Source: Dichetophora obliterata (lineage: Eukaryota; Arthropoda; Insecta; Diptera; Sciomyzidae). From it: 64,000 bases of DNA. Made by a program: the position numbers and the translations under genes. The DNA lies in assembly GCA_963920525.1 (NCBI GenBank), contig OY986437.1, positions 32,813,563-32,877,562 on the forward strand, in the 5' to 3' direction. Below, one piece after another: positions 11,433-24,777 of the stretch; positions within the stretch are counted from its first letter, which is position 1; each line of letters begins with the position of its first letter. The notes beneath the pieces were generated by a model. The model searched no databases, was not told where the DNA came from, and saw only the letters and a program-made list of their open reading frames with translations.

Positions 11433-12350
11433 ATAGTGCAAAGTCGAATTTTATACATTGATTAGAGAGAGGATTGAGTTTGATAACATGTATTTCTCTC
11501 TCACTAATATGTTAGTTTTCATACGAAAATATACAAATAAATCTCGATCTTTTGAGGTGGTCTGATCATAAGATCCAGTTTTGCTATTTTTTTTAAAAAA
11601 AAAATCTAAGCATGCCAAGCGCTTAAAAGTTTTTAGTATGGTTAAACAATAAAAAGTTAATAACTCGTTTTACATGTACGAAAAAAACAAATTGAAAAAT
11701 AAACATAAATAGGCCTGTTAAACATGGTTTTTTGTTTTGTCTTTCTATAATAACTTTTAAAGCAAAAATGCATCAAACGCGTCACAATAATAGTAATCAT
11801 AGAAAGAATATAAGACTTGAAAAACATTTTTTAGTAGGTCTTTACTCAAGCTAATTTTTCATAAATCTATCAATGAACTTTATAATACAGCATTTGCAAG
11901 TATTTTGATAAATTTCATAGTGTATCGCTAATAAAGTCCTTTTTTCTAAGCTTTTTTTTTATTAGTAGCCAAATTTTACATAAGTAAAAATTAAATAAAT
12001 TTAATAACGGAAATAATTTAACTGATTACTTAGAACTTAGTATTAACAATGAGTCAAGAAGTGTGTGTGTGTGTGTGTTGAGTGCAATTTAAATAAGAAT
12101 TCAATTTTGATAAACTATTTTTAGCTAAGCTCTAATAAATAATAATAATTTCTAAAAATATTTCACTGATCCCGAAAGCACAACCCAGAATTTGAACGTG
12201 ACAACAGGTCTGTAAATTTATTTCTACTGTGTTGTGATGTCAAATTAGAATATTTTTGCATGTCTACCTATAAATAAATATATGTATCCTAGTAACTGTT
12301 TAGATGTGGGAAAAAGTGCACTAATTGAATTTTCCAAAACTGATCTTTAT
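11433..12350. other. AT-rich spacer
   Basis: No gene found. A short (GT)n tract lies at about 12060-12078. Confidence 0.5.
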
Positions 12351-12354
12351 TGCC

Positions 12355-12545
12355 GCTCTCTTACTTTCTCACATTCGATCTGCGTGTGTCTCTCTCACTC
12401 TCGTTCTCTCTCACACAGACGCTCTTTTAGTCTCCATGTTGCTCATTTTAACAAGTGCTCAGCGTTAAAGCATAATTTTCCACAATAACGTCAGTCAAAA
12501 TATTAGTCAGTTAGTTAGTACAGAGCTGCAGATACAGTTACTGCT
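12355..12545 (+). promoter_or_regulatory. Candidate promoter: GAGA tract, Inr and DPE
   Basis: A pyrimidine tract (tctctctcactctcgttctc around 12390-12415) reads as several GAGAG sites on the other strand. About 100 bp on, TCAGTT with A at 12509 fits the fly initiator, and AGTTA at +28 to +32 (12536-12540) fits the RGWYV downstream element. It lies upstream of Myrf on the same strand and could be a Myrf promoter, but no splice link to 32250 can be shown. Confidence 0.4.
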
Positions 12546-12599
12546 TTTTAAAGTGAGCGCGTTTAAAAAACATTTAAAAACACCAAATAAAGTTTCAGT

Positions 12600-13360
12600 A
12601 CAAAATATTGTATGAAAAAACAAGAGATAAAGATAAAAAAAAAATTTGATCACGATTAAAAAACAAATCAAGCTAATTCATGCATATCCAACGCTGTTAC
12701 TACTTACTATACAACTAATAATTTTTTATTTATTTCAAACAGCGCAAAAAAGTAGCTACAAAATAAGCAATATAAGAAACGTAAATAAATATCTTAGAGC
12801 TGAGTTATTTATATTTACCTAAGCTTAAAAAAGTTCATGTGTGAAATAAAAACAATGATAACTCTATCATTTCAGATATAAAGCAAATATAAAAAAATCA
12901 TAACCGTAAGAATTAACTAAATATCTCTTAGATATTGTTCTTGTTGTATAATAGGAACGTTAAGAATAAAATATGTGAAATATAGCTGTACCAGTAACAA
13001 CAAATATATAGTATATGTGCTATCAACCATTTATGTTTTTAAACTATGAAACTACATACACAAAAGTAAAACTAACATTTGATAGTTCGAAAAATCTGAA
13101 ATAAATAATATTCGAAATTGTGTCCTTGTTACACTGAGAGAAATAATTTTCTTATATGAGAAACTACTTTCTTGATTTAAGAATGTGCTGCATACATTTA
13201 TTTTTTTTTTTTTAATCAAGCATAAATAAGTCATTATAAGAAAATATTTCTTTGTACAGGTACATATCGGTCACCTAAAATGCACGAAGGCTTAACAAAA
13301 AAAAATAAAAGTTTTTGATTGATTATGCTGCACCGTATTAAAATACACGTTCCTCCAAAA
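12600..13360. other. AT-rich spacer
   Basis: No coding potential or repeats with clear borders. Confidence 0.5.
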
Positions 13361-13364
13361 TTTT

Positions 13365-13800
13365 ACAGCAACCGGTACAACATGCTATTTGAAAATAAAT
13401 GGTTTAGCTCAGCTTTATTTATAAATTAACTTAAAAAAAGTATTTTTGTATTCTCTACAAAATATATTAAATACATAATGAACATATAGTCATATGAAAT
13501 CACAAAAGTCGTAGTTTACAAAAAATTCAAAATCGACTTTTTGATTGATTATGTATGATGCACCTTATAAAAATACATGTTTCACAAAATTGTACACTTC
13601 TACAACTAAAAACGACGTTTTTATTAACAAAGTTCTAAAATCCTTAAGTTTTAGCGCAACTTACAATGTAGAAAGTTTTTTGCTTCTCTCTTAAAATTTT
13701 TTAATATAAACTTACGGCTTTTTTGATTTAATATGAAGATATATTAAAAATGTTCACTGCCTAGGGGGGCACCTGTCCCCCTTGTGGACGCCCATGGCGT
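13365..13800 (-). repeat. Dispersed repeat C, copy 1
   Basis: Matches the reverse complement of 25322-25765, sharing aaaaacgacgtttttattaa, ggtacaacatgc and a terminus near gggcgtccac/gggcgtacac with a G-rich run. Probably a non-autonomous transposon. Confidence 0.65.
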
Positions 13801-15397
13801 CAATCGTGTTTTAAACCTTCGGCCCATTTTCGAGAAATTCAAGTTTGAAGGTCAAGTACATGTTGATGCAGTTTTTGTTTCAAAATTTTTAATTTTTCGA
13901 CAGTTTACATATTCAAGAATATCTTCTTAAAAATTTTTTTCGAAATTCCAATTATTTTAAAGTTATAGCCATTTTAGTGTCGTCAGTTACACTGCCTGAA
14001 AATTAACTTGAAAACATTAAACGCGTTTTTCTCGAAACTAATTTTTCCAACACGGTTGACATGATATCTCAAGTTCTAATGGACCGATTAGCTTTAAATT
14101 TGGTGTAAGCTTTTTTTAGATATCTCTCTGTGGCCCAAACTAGGATTATGTTAACATTTTGTTTTTTAATATTTTAACATTCTTCTTTTATTTTATTACT
14201 TAAGCAACCTTTTTTAACACCTTCACCAGCACGTACTTTTTTCGATTTAATTTTTTTTTTCATAATTTGTTTTTGTATCATTGAAATATTGATAAATATA
14301 TAACAAAAAGTGGATACTAAAAATTTGAACTGGTTCTTTTTTATCGACCGTCAAAAAAGGCCCGAAATTCCGGCCTCTACACTGCAACACTGCCTTACGG
14401 GAGGTTTTAGGCAAAAGCGATTGAAATTAAGGCATATTTTAGAAAATGTTTTTTGAAAAAGTATATTATATAGACAAACAATAAAATTTGCATGTTCATT
14501 TAACATAATCATTTTAAATAAAAAAAAAAATAATTTTTTTTGTAACATAGTTTTTATGTATAAAAATGGCGCTGAAGTTGTGTGCTTAAGAAGCGGTGAA
14601 AATCGGGCCACATAATAGCTCAGCTTCAGATCGTCTGAAAAAAGTAGACTCTTGAATGTACTTCATTTACCAAAATGGAATGGAAATAGAGAAAATAAAA
14701 AAAAATACGTTTTTTTGACCATGTTGTTGCGTGTAAAAACTGGACAAATTTTCCAAAGAAGCTAATTTAGGTAAATAGGCTGTACAATAAGACTGCAAAT
14801 AATTTTAAAAAAATACATTAAAATCGGTCGAGTAGTTTGTTTGCAGCAATGTGGCCCGTTTTGAAAAAGTATGTTCGAGAAAAACTCGTTTAAAGTTACT
14901 GTGCTCAGTTAAAGCTGCTCTTGCGCACCGGGTCTTAAGACCTGTAGAATCAGTGTTATAAGCGGGATTGATTTTGAATTTTTTTTTTACATATTCTTAA
15001 ATAATTGTACAACAATAATTAATTTTAAAAAAAACACCGTTTGCAAAAAATTGTTTGCCTAAATCTTCCCTTAAGCGGCTTGATGACAATTACCTGGGAA
15101 ATAATTTCGTAGAACAGTTTAACTCTCAAAACTTAACCCTTAGGGTCCAAATTGACCCCATAATTAAAAAAGCCACTGTTTCTTATATAAGCTTTGTTTA
15201 AACAAAAACTATGCTTTTTTAAAACGTAATATTACTCTACAATATAGCCCACCCTTAAATAAGTAACGGGTTCCCAAAATGTTCCCAGAAGTATTAAAAT
15301 AAAGTTTCTTCCTATGTGTCAACAATCACCGACCGAGAAGAGTGGCGAACGTTTCCATCAGGTGACGGCAAGACCCGAGCACTGGTATAGTTAGTGG
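13801..15397. other. AT-rich spacer, no gene
   Basis: Nothing recognised apart from short AT-rich runs. Confidence 0.5.
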
Positions 15398-15612
15398 CAT
15401 GGTAAAAATAGACAAGGTAGTGGTAGGGCGGAGAGCCGGTGACCAAAAATGTCAAAATGACGTTGACAACTCTTTCAAAATCTGCAACCAGTGAGAATGC
15501 AATGAGAAAGCAAGAATTGGCAAAAATAGTAAAATGTCTGAGTTTGACAGTTATGGTCACTAAGAAAGAGAGCACATTCAGCCCTAACACTACCTTGTCT
15601 AGTTCTGCCATG
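15398..15612. mobile_element. MITE family B, copy 2
   Basis: Inverted ends CATGG(T/C)A(A/G)AA, then TAGACAAGGTAGTG. Interior matches 5696-5905 (aatctgcaacc, gagagcacattcagcc). Confidence 0.8.
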
Positions 15613-15946
15613 GTTTGTGGTAAAAAACTAGATGCTCTGTTAGGAGACATTGGTTAGAACTTATGAGAAGAAGCAGAGCAAACAAAAGAGTTTATTTGAA
15701 AAATAAAAAAAACGTACATGAAAAACTTCCTTTCCGATAAAGCTAATTAAAAAAATTTTTCTAACAGAAACTGCATTAACATTTACTTGACTTTGTAACT
15801 CGAATTTCTCAAAAATGGGCCGATGGATTAAGAAACAGTTAACGCCATTAAATTCAGCGTCCTTGAATTATGCCGAAATGTTATGTCGCAAACATTTTTG
15901 CAAAAAAAGTGCCCTACATGCACAGTGTTATTAATGCAAACAAACG

Positions 15947-16898
15947 AGGCCTGTAGTCAGGGGGGCAAGGGGGCAATGCCCACTACTACAACCGTTTTCC
16001 CCCCTGTCCAAATCAGGCAATGAAAAACTTTAAATGAATAATTATTATGCATTTTGTTGATATATTTGTTTATTGCTTTAAAATTAGTTTAGTTTAAAAT
16101 AACAAAAAATATACACATTCACCTTATTCATGACTTGAATATGTATATGAAATTTGTTGAACAAAACATTTCAGACAAATTGTTACAATTTTTCAAATTT
16201 CTACTGGGTCGCCAACATTTGCTATCAAAAAATAAGATTTGAATTTTAATAATTTTTTAACCCGCATTAATAGGAACTTTCTAGAAATGAAAAGCACGTT
16301 GTGCACCAATTTGATGCAGATACAAAAAGATAATATAATTCATTGAAATGTTTTTAACTTTTAATTTTTTTATGCATGATGAATGTTTATTAATTTTAAA
16401 ATAAGAAAAAACTGCAAATCTTAATTCTAGCAAAAATTTAAAGAAGCAAAAGATTTAAGTCAAAACATGCATATTTATTCTTAATATATAAATCTGAATA
16501 AAAAATTTGCATCAATTTGATGCAAACGACGGATGCGGGTTAATTCAATTTTTTATTTGTTTTACTTAAAAAATGTCTTATACATATGTTAGCCCATTTC
16601 GCTAATCTTTCTTATATTTCTAGCCACTTTAAATAAATCTTGTATTTTTGCCTTCATTTTATTACAAAGTCCTGAACTAATTTTTATATTATTTTTTATG
16701 TATTAATATCATATATAAAAAGATCTACATATCCGTGTAAATATTATAAAATTAGCTGTTTTTTAATAAATATGTGTAATGTATTCATTTCAGACGTTAA
16801 AAAAAATTGCTTTTTTTTTATTTGAATAAAAAAACAAAAAATTTTCCCCGCAAGGTTCATGCCTCCCCCCTCTGTCTTCTTGGTCTGACTACAGGTCT
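15947..16898. mobile_element. Element with AG(G/A)CCTGTAGTCAG inverted ends (952 bp)
   Basis: Short inverted ends of 14 bp, followed inside both by G-rich/C-rich runs (ggggggcaagggggc; gcctccccc). Interior AT-rich, no transposase seen. Superfamily unknown. Confidence 0.5.
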
Positions 16899-17713
16899 GA
16901 AACAAACACAGAGATACATCAAGAAATAATATTCTTGTATTTAGTTAATGTTTTGCTTGAGTGTAAGTAAGTGTAAAATTAGTACTAAATTGCTTGATTC
17001 AAGCATTTCAAATTTAATTTGAGCATTTTTTCTACTGAATTACGCAGCCGCTTTGAACGCGCTTTTCAAGTCTTTCGTAGTGTCATAATAAAAACAGACT
17101 GTCGCGCAGTGTCAGATTTATCAAAAATAGCTGTACAAAATCCACAAAAAATATTTGCCCCATTCACCAAAGTACCTTTATAAATCTAAAGTTAAATGTC
17201 TTCATAAAATATATCTTCAATTTTGTAGTGATAGTTTCAGAATACGCTAAAATAACGGTACCACGAATGTCAGGTATGTACTACTGCACAAAAGGTGCTT
17301 GTTGTTGACATTGAAAGTTCTGTGATTTCCCTTTGATATTTCGATTTTGTAAAGCATTTTTTTTAAGTTTTTGATTGTGAATTAAAGTTTAAATAATTTT
17401 GTAACGAATGATCTAAAAAATTATGCTTAAAAAATAGTAAATTATATTTTAATTAATTTTTAACGAATTTTGTAAATTAAAATAAGATATTTACAGACTG
17501 TATCTTTTTTTGCCGACACTTTCCAGGGTAACAATTTGCAACAGAAGAAAGAATAATCTCTTTGTCTTCATACTATAAAAAAAATTGTGCCCGCAGTTTC
17601 ATCCCGTTTCTTTTTTTTAAATGAGTCTCGGCATCTCTCACCTTCAGCTTTTTGAAGTTTGAAACTAGACCAGCTTTAAGCAACGAAAATCGGATTTTAA
17701 TCCAACGCGTTAA

Positions 17714-18250
17714 CTAAAAAGTTTCTATTGCGAAGTATTGCGAAATTTGAAAAATGATAAATGTTGGCGCACGGCGATTTAAGATGTCGTTTGTCCATAT
17801 ATGGGAAAAGTGCTCTTTTTTAAAAAGAGCTGCAAAATCAGTTTGCGCATCATGATGCATTTTTGAACAGATCCAATCATCGTACATTCTACGAATAATG
17901 CGCACAGTCAATCTACGAATGATTTTTATTCTAATATTATTTTTAATTCGTAAATAGTACGAAACCATTAGTAAGTACTACAAATTTAATGGAAGAAATT
18001 ACGAAGATATTCGTACGAACAATTGACGAATGTTATTATTGACATATGTATATGTACACAATAATTCGTACAATGCACTCATATAAATTGTTTTATTTTT
18101 GTTTACGAATATCTTAGTATACAAATATAATAAATTCGTAGATACTATCATAGGTAAAGAATGAATTCACAAAGATTTAACGATACAAATACTTCGTATA
18201 TTTTACGAATATTCGTAGAATGCACGAATATTCTTGCCACGAATGTCACT
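17714..18250. repeat. Dispersed repeat E, copy 1 (TTCGTA-rich)
   Basis: Many attcgta/tacgaat motifs. The block accattagtaagtactac with tatatggaag-like neighbours is shared with 27890-27960 (gccattagtaaatactac). No coding sequence. Confidence 0.5.
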
Positions 18251-18375
18251 CGTAGCCACTTTACTAATAAATTTATCGAGTGTAACTTAGCATTTCTTAA
18301 CGTTTAGTGAAAGCACATTTAGAGTACAAAATAGTTGAAAAGATAAAGCTTGTTCTGTAAGAATACTAAAACACC

Positions 18376-19286
18376 TCACAGTGAACTGTCCAGTGGACAA
18401 AAATCAAAAAAATTTTGTGTCTCTAAATCCTACAAATTTGATATCAATCGACAGGTAATTGTTTCATTATTAATAATCCAAAAATTAGGACAACAATACA
18501 TCTTTTAATTGCGCTGAAGCGCAAAGTAATTTTTTTAACAAACTCAGATTTGGAGCATAGCTTTTTGAGTTGCTTTGTATAAATAATTGCTAAAAATCCA
18601 TTTTTGACCATAACAAAGCTCATTGTTCTAAAAAATTATAGAGTTATTTAAAAAATTTATTTTATTGTTAAAAAGAAAAAATTATAATATTTAAGGTGTT
18701 GCAAAATTTCATAAATTCGAATGAAAAATCATGAAAATTGGCATATTTTGATAGAAAAAAAACAAATCCTATAAAAAGTGCGTTTTTTTCGGACTATCAA
18801 AATAAATATATTATACAACTAGGAACTAAAAATAAGTTTTCGTCCGATCTAACCGATTTCGACCATTTTCAGTACACATCTGTTATTCAATTTCACTATC
18901 ATTTTTGTTAAGATCGACCAACTTTTGTATGCACCTCCCATACAAAATCAAGTAAAATATTAATATAGGTCCAAAGGAGGTACCCGTAGGGTGTAACCGA
19001 TTTCGATTATTTTCACTACACATCTATAACTCTATTTGACTACCTTTCTGACTACTACTTTTTGCTAAGATCGGCCAACTTTTATGTGTACCTTCCATAC
19101 AAAATCTAGTGAAATATACATAGGGAGGGTCCAAGGGAGGTACCCCTAGGGTCTAACCGATTTCGACCATTTCTGAAATTTTTCTTAATTGACTTAAATT
19201 AATTAAGCATACAAAATTGCATTATTATAGGACTACTCCGTCTATTTTTGTTCATGGCTTATATGGAGACTGTTCACTGTGCACCT
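18376..19286. repeat. Possible foldback repeat G
   Basis: Left cagtgaactgtccagtgg then acaaaaatc is loosely the reverse complement of gatttttgttcat..gttcactgtg near 19245-19280. A similar pair (gcgcacagtag and ctactgtgcgc) lies at about 38690 and 44625. Weakly supported. Confidence 0.35.
18843..19170 (+). repeat. Tandem repeat of about 145-150 bp
   Basis: Two full copies and part of a third: ctaaccgatttcgaccattt, gatcg(a/g)ccaacttttatgtg, cccatacaaaatc and ccaa(a/g)ggaggtaccc recur in order. Confidence 0.7.
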
Positions 19287-21600
19287 TCTGGATTAATGAG
19301 GTAATACAATTTTAAATCATCTGTATATAAGAGATGTGGGGTATCTTTACAAAACATCAGATATATTTGCTTTAAATATGTTAAAGAGAAGTTGACCAAG
19401 GTTGCTACCTTGAGGTACACCCGACGAGATGACAATGTTTTTAGATAGAATACCCTGCAATTTTACAAATTGGGATTTTTTTATACAGAAAGTAATTGAG
19501 CTATTTCTTTAAAGTACCAAAAATTCAAAATTTTTCAAGTTTTATAGTTAAGATTTTGTGATCAACACAATCAAAGGCTTTATTAAAATCTGTATAGACT
19601 GCATCTATCTAATGTCCTTTTTCCATTTTAGTAAGAACATCTGAGGTCAAGATTGTATGATTTGTAGTGGTTGATCTCCCTTTGCGGAATCCGTGTTTTT
19701 GTTCATTAAAACAGCGATTAATAAGGTATGTTAGTTTGACTCATATATGTAATGTTTATGTAATGCTTTGTTGTCACCGTTCTTATAAATTGACGTAAGA
19801 TGAAAAATTGTCCATAAAGATAATACAAACATACTAGGGAAGTCAATCCCAGGATCCCAGACGATTTAAGCCCCTTTAAATCCCAGAATTTTCTTTCCGG
19901 GATCCCGGGATTTTTAAATTAAAAATTGCTATAACAAATATTTATGTAAATTCAGCCATTTCAATTTAAGTTTATATGAATATAGAATTAGAAACACCTT
20001 TCATTGAGGCTGAAAAAGATTTTTAGGACGATGAGTGTAAATCACTGGAGGAAAGACTTTGCAAAGTTTTTGAGGAACTATTTCTGTTTGTATACAATTT
20101 TTGGAAATTTAACTTTTATCATACCTTCTTCTCTTATATTTAAGTAAAAACTTGTCCTCAAAACTAAGAAGCACTTTTGATAACGTTGCAACGACATCAA
20201 GACGTGAGGTCATCAAATCATATAAAATTCTCTACATTAAGGAGAAACTTCTATAGAATATAGAAAAACCCATGCCTATGAATTGAAGCCACAGTTTCTT
20301 AATTTAAGGGAAGCAGATTTGTTTTTGAGTATAGCATAGAATCAGAACGGTGCTTCTCACCAGCGGGTTATATTTGTAATAATATCCGAACAAAACTTTC
20401 CAATAAAAATAAAACGCTTTCATCAGTTTAATGTATTACTTTAAAAATAATTAAAACTAAAAAATTCATTTCGAAAAGTCTTTTCCAACCTTAATTTGCC
20501 TTAAACACAAAAAACATGAAATAAAAGGTTAACTTTTGTATAATAATACCTTCAGCTGCTCTATATTTTACTTTTTTATACTTCGTTCTTTAAATTAATA
20601 CAATTTGCTAGTCATTAACATTATTTAAGTTTTTTTTGGGGTTTATTAACAATAGGGGTATTCACTATTGTGTGGTATCTATTTTATGAGCACACTTTAA
20701 AATAGAATTTGTGAATGGGAACCTCCCACTATTTTTGTTACTATGCAAATAAATTAACTATACAATTTGATATATTTTATTAATATATGGCATAAAAAGT
20801 TAATCTTGCATACTGAGCTTCTTCCATTTTTGGAATTAGAAAATAACTGGCAACGGATCAGTTGTTTATGGAACTTTAAAAACCATGTTCGTTAAACATA
20901 TCATTTTGCTACTTAAAATTACCAAACTTTTGGTTTTTAGAGATTTCATGTAAAGCAACAAAAAATATAAGAACTGCTCGGTAAAGTGTGGTATCAAAAC
21001 CACGGGGTTTTTTAACTATGTGTTTTTTTAATGTGTTTTGTTTTGTTTTTGTTGCTTTATAAATGAATTAATTTACATTTTTTAATTTCAAATAATAAAT
21101 AATAAAAAATTGTATTAAAAACATTTTGAGTTATTTACTTTTTTAAGTTTTCAATCCCGAACTAATCCTGGCATCCCGGGATTAAGATTTTTTTAATCCC
21201 AATAATCCCGGGATCGAGAAAAGCTTAAGAGATTGGACTCCCTAATTGCATACATAAGAAGTTATGTATAAGAGCGTAACTGGTATAGACATTGTTCAAG
21301 CAAAGTTGGTGGTGTAAGAGGTCTGGACTGGGAAAACCTATTTTTGCGGCTTGATGGTACGGTGTGATTTTGTAAGATGATTACAGTATGATTAATTTTG
21401 AATGATGGTTTTGGTATGTTTTGATGGTTATCATATGATATAACCATATTTTTGTCCAAACCCTGCTGTTTTACTTTAAGGTCTTGAAAAATCTTTCTCA
21501 ACAAAGCTCGCAAAAAAATCACGAACGTTGTAAAAGTTATGTCTTTAATAAATTTCTTAATAAATCCATTCAAAAAGGGCGACGGGTATCACTTCATCGG
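19240..21600 (-). pseudogene. Non-LTR retrotransposon reverse transcriptase remnant, split by a hAT element
   Basis: On the - strand, around 19720-19380, the RT blocks HGFRKGRSTTTNHTI, VYTDFNKAFDCVDHKIL and SGVPQGSNLGQLLFNIF are visible with stops between them, giving a decayed RT domain. The element continues at 21246-21573 with sequence that would lie upstream of the RT core (frame ending QCLYQLRSYT). The hAT element 19835-21244 separates the two parts. Jockey/CR1-like; clade not settled. Confidence 0.7.
19835..21244. mobile_element. hAT-like element (about 1.4 kb)
   Basis: Ends TAGGGAAGTCAATC and, from the right, TAGGGAGTCCAATC, each followed inside by repeats of cccgggatt. Flanks share only catac (aaacatac versus ttgcatac), a worn 8-bp duplication. 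No intact transposase. It interrupts a non-LTR remnant. Confidence 0.65.
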
Positions 21601-23345
21601 CCCTGAATCACGACAATAACTCCCTTTTTATGATTTTAATTCAATTTGTGAATAATGTATTTAATCGTAGTGCAGCGACTAGGCTTGTATCTGCATAACT
21701 AAATTCTGACAGTCATTACGACGGACTAACTCTAGTATTTATGTTTGTGACTGAGTGTGTGAACGTCTCAATTGACCAGCGTTCGTTTAATTCGCAGCTT
21801 CTTTGTATTGCTCAATTAAGGCCTAAGAATTTACTTATTTTCATAGTTGTTTATGTTGTTGTTGTTGTTTTTGTTGCTGTTGTTGTTGTTCCATACAAAT
21901 TTAAAAGTTTCTACTAAAACGCAGTACTTGCCCTCCTCCTACTAATTCACATGTGACGAAATTGTTTATTTCTTTCATTCTTCATCTTCTAGTAAGAGAC
22001 ACATGCCGCATATCCGAGTTTGTGTGTAAATGTGTTGCCAGCTTACACTGTGAAAAATAATAAATAAATCCAAGTTACGTATTTAAAATTAATATAGCCG
22101 CAGTTACAATTACTTAACAGCTACATAAACTTAGTAATAATAATTACAAAAAAACCGATAAATACACAAAACTTCGTTCACAATTATTATTTGCATTGTT
22201 GCAAAAATTAAATTTTTTATTTCACTGCATCTTCTGATGATTTGATCAATTTTGAACTTTGCACTGCGTTTGACAACGTGCTGTTATCAAAGATTAAAAG
22301 TAAAAACACAAAAAAGCAGAATCAATGCAGTACGCCATCGTTTTGTCATGCTAGAAATTAAAAAAAAAATGATTCAACTTTCAGAACAGCTGTCAAGAAA
22401 TGAAAACAAAATGTTTGTCAACAATTTTTAGAATTTTGTTTAATCAGCAATGAAAAGCAAAAACAAAGTACTTGCATACTTAGTTAATGGGAAATCCTGA
22501 ATTAAAATCGTGAATTTAAACAGAATGATCAATTTATTCAAATCTATCCGAAACAGAAATTGCTGATAAACTTGGCAAAAAACGAGTCTTTGAACTTGAT
22601 TAATGTATATATATATGATATTAACTATTATTTTTTCATTTAATTCTGCTTTTAAATTTTATTAGAACATCTGGATTTTATTTTTCAGAATTAAATTGCT
22701 CAAGTGTAAATCATATTTTCAATTTTATAAAGAAAATAATTTTGCACATTGGATTTCTAGTCTTGAAAAAGCAAAAAAGTTGTGAATCCCTTTTTGCCCT
22801 TTAGAGTACGTACATTTATTTATAGTTTAAATATGATTACGTAAATTAGATTGTTACACGGAGGAATAACGCTTGAAATTTCCGCAATTCCATTTGACGT
22901 TTGCATAATTTGAAATTTGCATATCTACAAGCTGAAAAGCAAATTTAAATTAAAAGCATAAATTAATATAGCAATGAAATTAGATTGTTAGCAATACAGA
23001 CCTTAACAATGACCATTTCTTTTATCCAAACAACTAGTATTGTTTTCATTTACAAATGAAATTATTTATGTGCATATTGTTTCAAGTTCAGAATACATTT
23101 TCATCAATTAACAGGTACATAACATATAGTTTATCTGCCAGATATTTCATCAATATTATTAAGTCACTTAAAACCTTTTGTGTTTTCTAAATCATAAACT
23201 AAGATATTTCATAACTTTTTTGTTACATAAAAGAGGAGGTGCGTAGTTTGGTCCGTAGCTTTCGTTTGGGTCCATAAAATATGAAAATGGAAACAATTTA
23301 AAAAACTAAATATAACATTATAAAACTGACTATAATGCTAATATT
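21601..23345. other. AT-rich, largely unique spacer
   Basis: Holds a (TTG)n tract around 21850-21895 in a less AT-rich stretch (21720-22060) that looks single-copy and may be regulatory. No exon found. Confidence 0.4.
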
Positions 23346-23794
23346 AGGGGTATTCACGATGTGGTGTATTTGCCCTTGTATTGTGTGTTTTTGATAAAAT
23401 TGATATTTGTAGTAAATTTTGTATGATTACAAAAACACCATGCACAGTGTTTAAAATACAGCCCTGCGGCAAAAATACGACGGAACCCTATTGTAGTCTT
23501 TCTAAATTTCGTATTTGATCAGCTGATCGCAAAACCATTTCTACTCAGCATGGAGGAAGCTATCGGCCACGCTGTGAGTTTATTTAAGAACATTTAATCG
23601 ATTATTTAGTGGTTTGTTTCAATTTTTGTACATGCATTAATCAAAAAGTACCTTGTTACAAGTACATATGTACTTAGACTAATCAGCTGTTTTTACAAAT
23701 ACAATACTTTATTGAAGCTTCGTTCACAATGAGTTTTAAGTATTGTAAATTTTGTAAAAATTTATCGCAAATACGCCACATCGTGAATAGCCCT
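23346..23794. mobile_element. MITE with AGGGGTATTCACGATGTGG ends
   Basis: Right end reads, reversed, AGGGCTATTCACGATGTGG; both are followed by tgtatttgc/cgtatttgc. Flanked by ATT on both sides. 449 bp. Shares its outer 15 bp with 6746-7020 but not its interior. Confidence 0.8.
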
Positions 23795-24122
23795 ATTGTT
23801 TTTATGTTGCAAAATCGAAAAATACGACCAGTTATTAAAATGATGAAAAAATCATGCATGTTGATTGTGGAATTCGGCGGATCAGTTGCGGCGGGAGAAT
23901 TACTAGTTTTCGTTGGTTTGTCGATTGTAGAATCCGGCGATTAGCTTCGGAGTGGATCGGTAACAAAGTTTGCGAATTCGGAGAAAAAACTAGACTGTTG
24001 AAAACGCTGCCGATCCGCACTTCACACAAATTGGTTCACTTTTCATTCACTACAAAATAGTTGCGGATTGGCGCGGATTTGTAAAAAATGAACTTTGAAA
24101 TTGAATTTGATAAGCGTTTTTA

Positions 24123-24470
24123 TAGTTATTTATGGTCGATATAAAAATAACGTCTTCCTCCCATACGAAGTGAGTTTACCAAAACGGTAAAATCTCTTTG
24201 AATCTCACAAAAATCAATCTAATGACTTCAAATTTTGTACGTATGAAATTTTTAAAAGTCGAATAAAAATCACGTCTATCTCCCATGCAAAGTGAGGTTA
24301 CCAAAACGGTAAAATGTATTTAAATCTCACAAAAATTAATTTAGTGACTTCAACTTTTGCCCGTATGAAATTTGTTAAAGTCGAATAAAAATCACGTCTA
24401 CCTCCCATACAAAGTGAGTTTATCAAAGCGGTAAAATCTCTTCCACTTCCGTGAAAATTAATTTTATAAC
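24123..24470 (+). repeat. Tandem repeat of about 125 bp, three copies
   Basis: Recurrent block: cccata/gcaaagtgag, accaaaacggtaaaat, ctcacaaaaat and aaagtcgaataaaaatcacg. A related single copy lies at 8560-8690. Confidence 0.8.
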
Positions 24471-24777
24471 TTAAAATTTTATGTATCTAGATGTTTGAAA
24501 TTTCAAAAACTGAAAATACAAAATTATGTAATCATAATAGTAAAACCTTTTTAAATTCCAAAAAAAAATTAATGTATGAACTTGATATTGTACACAAAAG
24601 CTCTAATAAGTCGAAGATAATTCCTAGTAAGGAACTATTGAACTATTTGAACTATTTTTGTAAATATTTTCAATTATTATTATACAATTTTATTAATTAA
24701 ATTATTTTTCGTTTTTCGCACACACCGCAATTATTTGTGAGAAATGCGGAATGTGTCCAATTAGAACACGATAATGA

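Noticed and set aside
12062..12078. (GT)n tract as a regulatory element
   Set aside because: Short simple repeat; no supporting signal nearby.
15312..15657. Open frames on both strands
   Set aside because: They are readings of MITE family B, whose other copy at 5696-5905 breaks them.
20651..21015. Possible third AGGGGTATTCAC element inside the hAT
   Set aside because: The apparent partner (gtgtggtatc near 20990) is in the same direction, not inverted, and no target duplication is seen.
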